From NCBI GenBank assembly GCA_028289405.1, contig JANQPP010000044.1:1-43886 (forward strand): DNA of 43,886 nt, in the 5' to 3' direction. The notes beneath the pieces were generated by a model. It did no database searches. It was not told the DNA's origin and saw only the letters and a program-made list of their open reading frames with translations. The translations under genes were made by a program, and so were the position numbers. This document shows, piece after piece, positions 43,324 to 43,886 of this stretch. This DNA comes from Pirellulales bacterium (GTDB taxonomy: Bacteria; Planctomycetota; Planctomycetia; Pirellulales; JANQPP01). The first letter of the stretch is position 1. The number at the start of each line of letters is the position of its first letter.

Positions 43324-43551
43324 GTGGCGCAAAAGCAAAAAGAGGAAGAATTGGAAGTCGAGGGCGTGGTCACCGAAGCCTTCGCCAACACTCGTTTTCG
43401 CGTTGAAATCGAGGGTGGGCACATGGTGACCGCGCACGTCGCGGGCAAAATTCGCAAGAATTTCATTCGTATTGTCCCGGGCGACAAGGTGCGCGTGGCA
43501 CTTTCGCCATACGATTTGACGCGCGGACGCATCACCTACCGCGAGCGATAA
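43324..43551 (+). CDS. infA: Translation initiation factor IF-1
   Basis: 75 residues, GTG start at 43324 with CGGAG seven bases before. IF-1 is a single OB-fold protein that sits in the A site of the 30S subunit during initiation and helps IF-2 and IF-3. The family consensus is clear: [57 protein letters not shown]. The N-terminus has an extra run of charged residues ([10 protein letters not shown]) compared with E. coli. It is not in a ribosomal-protein operon here; a good promoter precedes it and the M20 gene is divergent. Confidence 0.97.
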   Translation: MAQKQKEEELEVEGVVTEAFANTRFRVEIEGGHMVTAHVAGKIRKNFIRIVPGDKVRVALSPYDLTRGRITYRER

Positions 43552-43796
43552 TACCGCGTTGTACCCCCCTCCTGGGCTATGTATGGCCGGCGAACGCGGC
43601 GTCGGCTCCCTGCCACGATGCCCCAACGTCGATCAAATATCGACCGCTAGGGAACGTTTGTCCACATTCAGTGGTATTCGGTCGTCGGAGATGATTCGAG
43701 ACGCAGGATTTCTCCCAGTGTGATCTACGTTTGAGCAGTCGAATTGTGGTCGCCGATCGCGCTCAACTTACAGGCTGAGTACTTCAGCAATCAATA

Positions 43797-43842
43797 ACTA
43801 CCGGCAGAGCCGGTAGTATGAGGAAGGCCCCTGAAAGGGGCC
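43797..43842. repeat. Pair of perfect hairpins, REP-like or terminator
   Basis: Two perfect palindromes eight bases apart. The first is ACTACCGGC/GCCGGTAGT (43797-43817, 9-base arms, loop AGA). The second is GGCCCCT/AGGGGCC (43826-43842, 7-base arms, loop GAA). On the minus strand they lie just after a TAA at 43852-43850, so they may be the 3' end of a gene cut by the window, or a REP-like mobile element pair. Confidence 0.65.
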
Positions 43843-43849
43843 GTTGGGG

Positions 43850-43886
43850 TTAGCCAATGTCGAAAAGTCCGCGTTCTTCGTCCCGC
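43850..43886 (-). CDS. Possible C-terminal end of a gene entering from the right
   Basis: On the minus strand the last 37 bases read, after one leading base, as 11 codons (RDEERGLFDIG) followed by TAA at 43852-43850, then the twin hairpins. This is too short to identify or to be sure of. It would be the 3' end of a gene that lies beyond the window, with the hairpins as its terminator region. Confidence 0.25.
   Translation of the reverse strand, partial: RDEERGLFDIG

Larger units (their letters stand above)
43552..43886. other. Right-edge intergenic DNA
   Basis: About 335 bases. Besides the twin hairpins at 43797-43842 and a possible gene end at 43850-43886, it holds a weak 5-base hairpin at 43774-43788. 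I see no other gene or RNA. Confidence 0.4.

Noticed and set aside
1..43886. tRNA genes, rRNA genes and CRISPR arrays
   Set aside because: No T-loop plus acceptor pattern, rRNA-like stretch or regularly spaced repeat was found by eye; a covariance-model scan would settle this.

Overview
The window looks like a piece of a planctomycete chromosome, most likely of the Pirellulales type. This rests on gene content: a DUF1559 pseudopilin, a secreted sulfatase, a DUF1080/SGNH hydrolase, an S8-like protease with a dockerin and a PEP-CTERM tail, a DUF1844 protein, an ABC-permease/CPBP-protease fusion, several secreted hydrolases, and a short secreted Tyr/His-rich protein of a planctomycete-type family. 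The DNA is moderately GC-rich, start codons are often GTG or TTG, and Shine-Dalgarno sequences are patchy. No rRNA, tRNA, CRISPR array, integrase or transposase gene is visible.

Layout. 1-2039 (minus): a partial DUF1559 pseudopilin and a membrane-anchored Ser/Thr kinase. 2345-5215 (plus): a DUF4254 protein, a secreted coiled-coil protein, an ECF-like sigma factor and an overlapping single-pass membrane protein. 5238-6458 (minus): a BRCT-like/MerR/TPR protein. 6730-8196 (plus): a sulfatase. 8227-10653 (minus): a four-module secreted protein (DUF1080, SGNH, dual-specificity phosphatase, cytochrome c'-like). 10869-17094 (plus): an orphan ABC-2 permease, a His-rich metal-binding lipoprotein, an FG-GAP/VCBS protein and a tandem alpha/beta-hydrolase. 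17347-20164: a small basic protein, miaA on minus, then hisE-hisG on plus. 20201-24518 (minus): an operon of ABC ATPase, permease/CPBP protease and amidohydrolase. 24783-28706 (minus): hrpA. 29125-32818 (plus): the protease, an orphan malonyltransferase-like protein and a DUF1844 protein. 33129-33617 (minus): a solitary mraZ. 34013-36192 (plus): a DUF485/actP-type symporter pair. 36234-37442 (minus): ribBA. 37578-41698 (plus): a secreted esterase, two proteins of unknown function and the small secreted protein. 41962-43152 (minus): an M20 peptidase. 43324-43551 (plus): infA with a good promoter. The right edge carries a pair of perfect hairpins.

Functionally this is housekeeping (miaA, hisEG, ribBA, hrpA, infA, mraZ) mixed with planctomycete-style secreted hydrolases, surface proteins and regulation. 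There is no clear single multi-gene novel system. The strongest leads are an AT-richer gene of unknown function built from a divergent internal tandem duplication (39724-41061), the four-module phosphatase/cytochrome fusion (8227-10653), the BRCT/MerR/TPR protein (5238-6458), an intrinsic terminator hairpin encoded inside the last codons of miaA (17797-17834), and the twin hairpins at 43797-43842, which resemble a REP-like element or a gene terminus.
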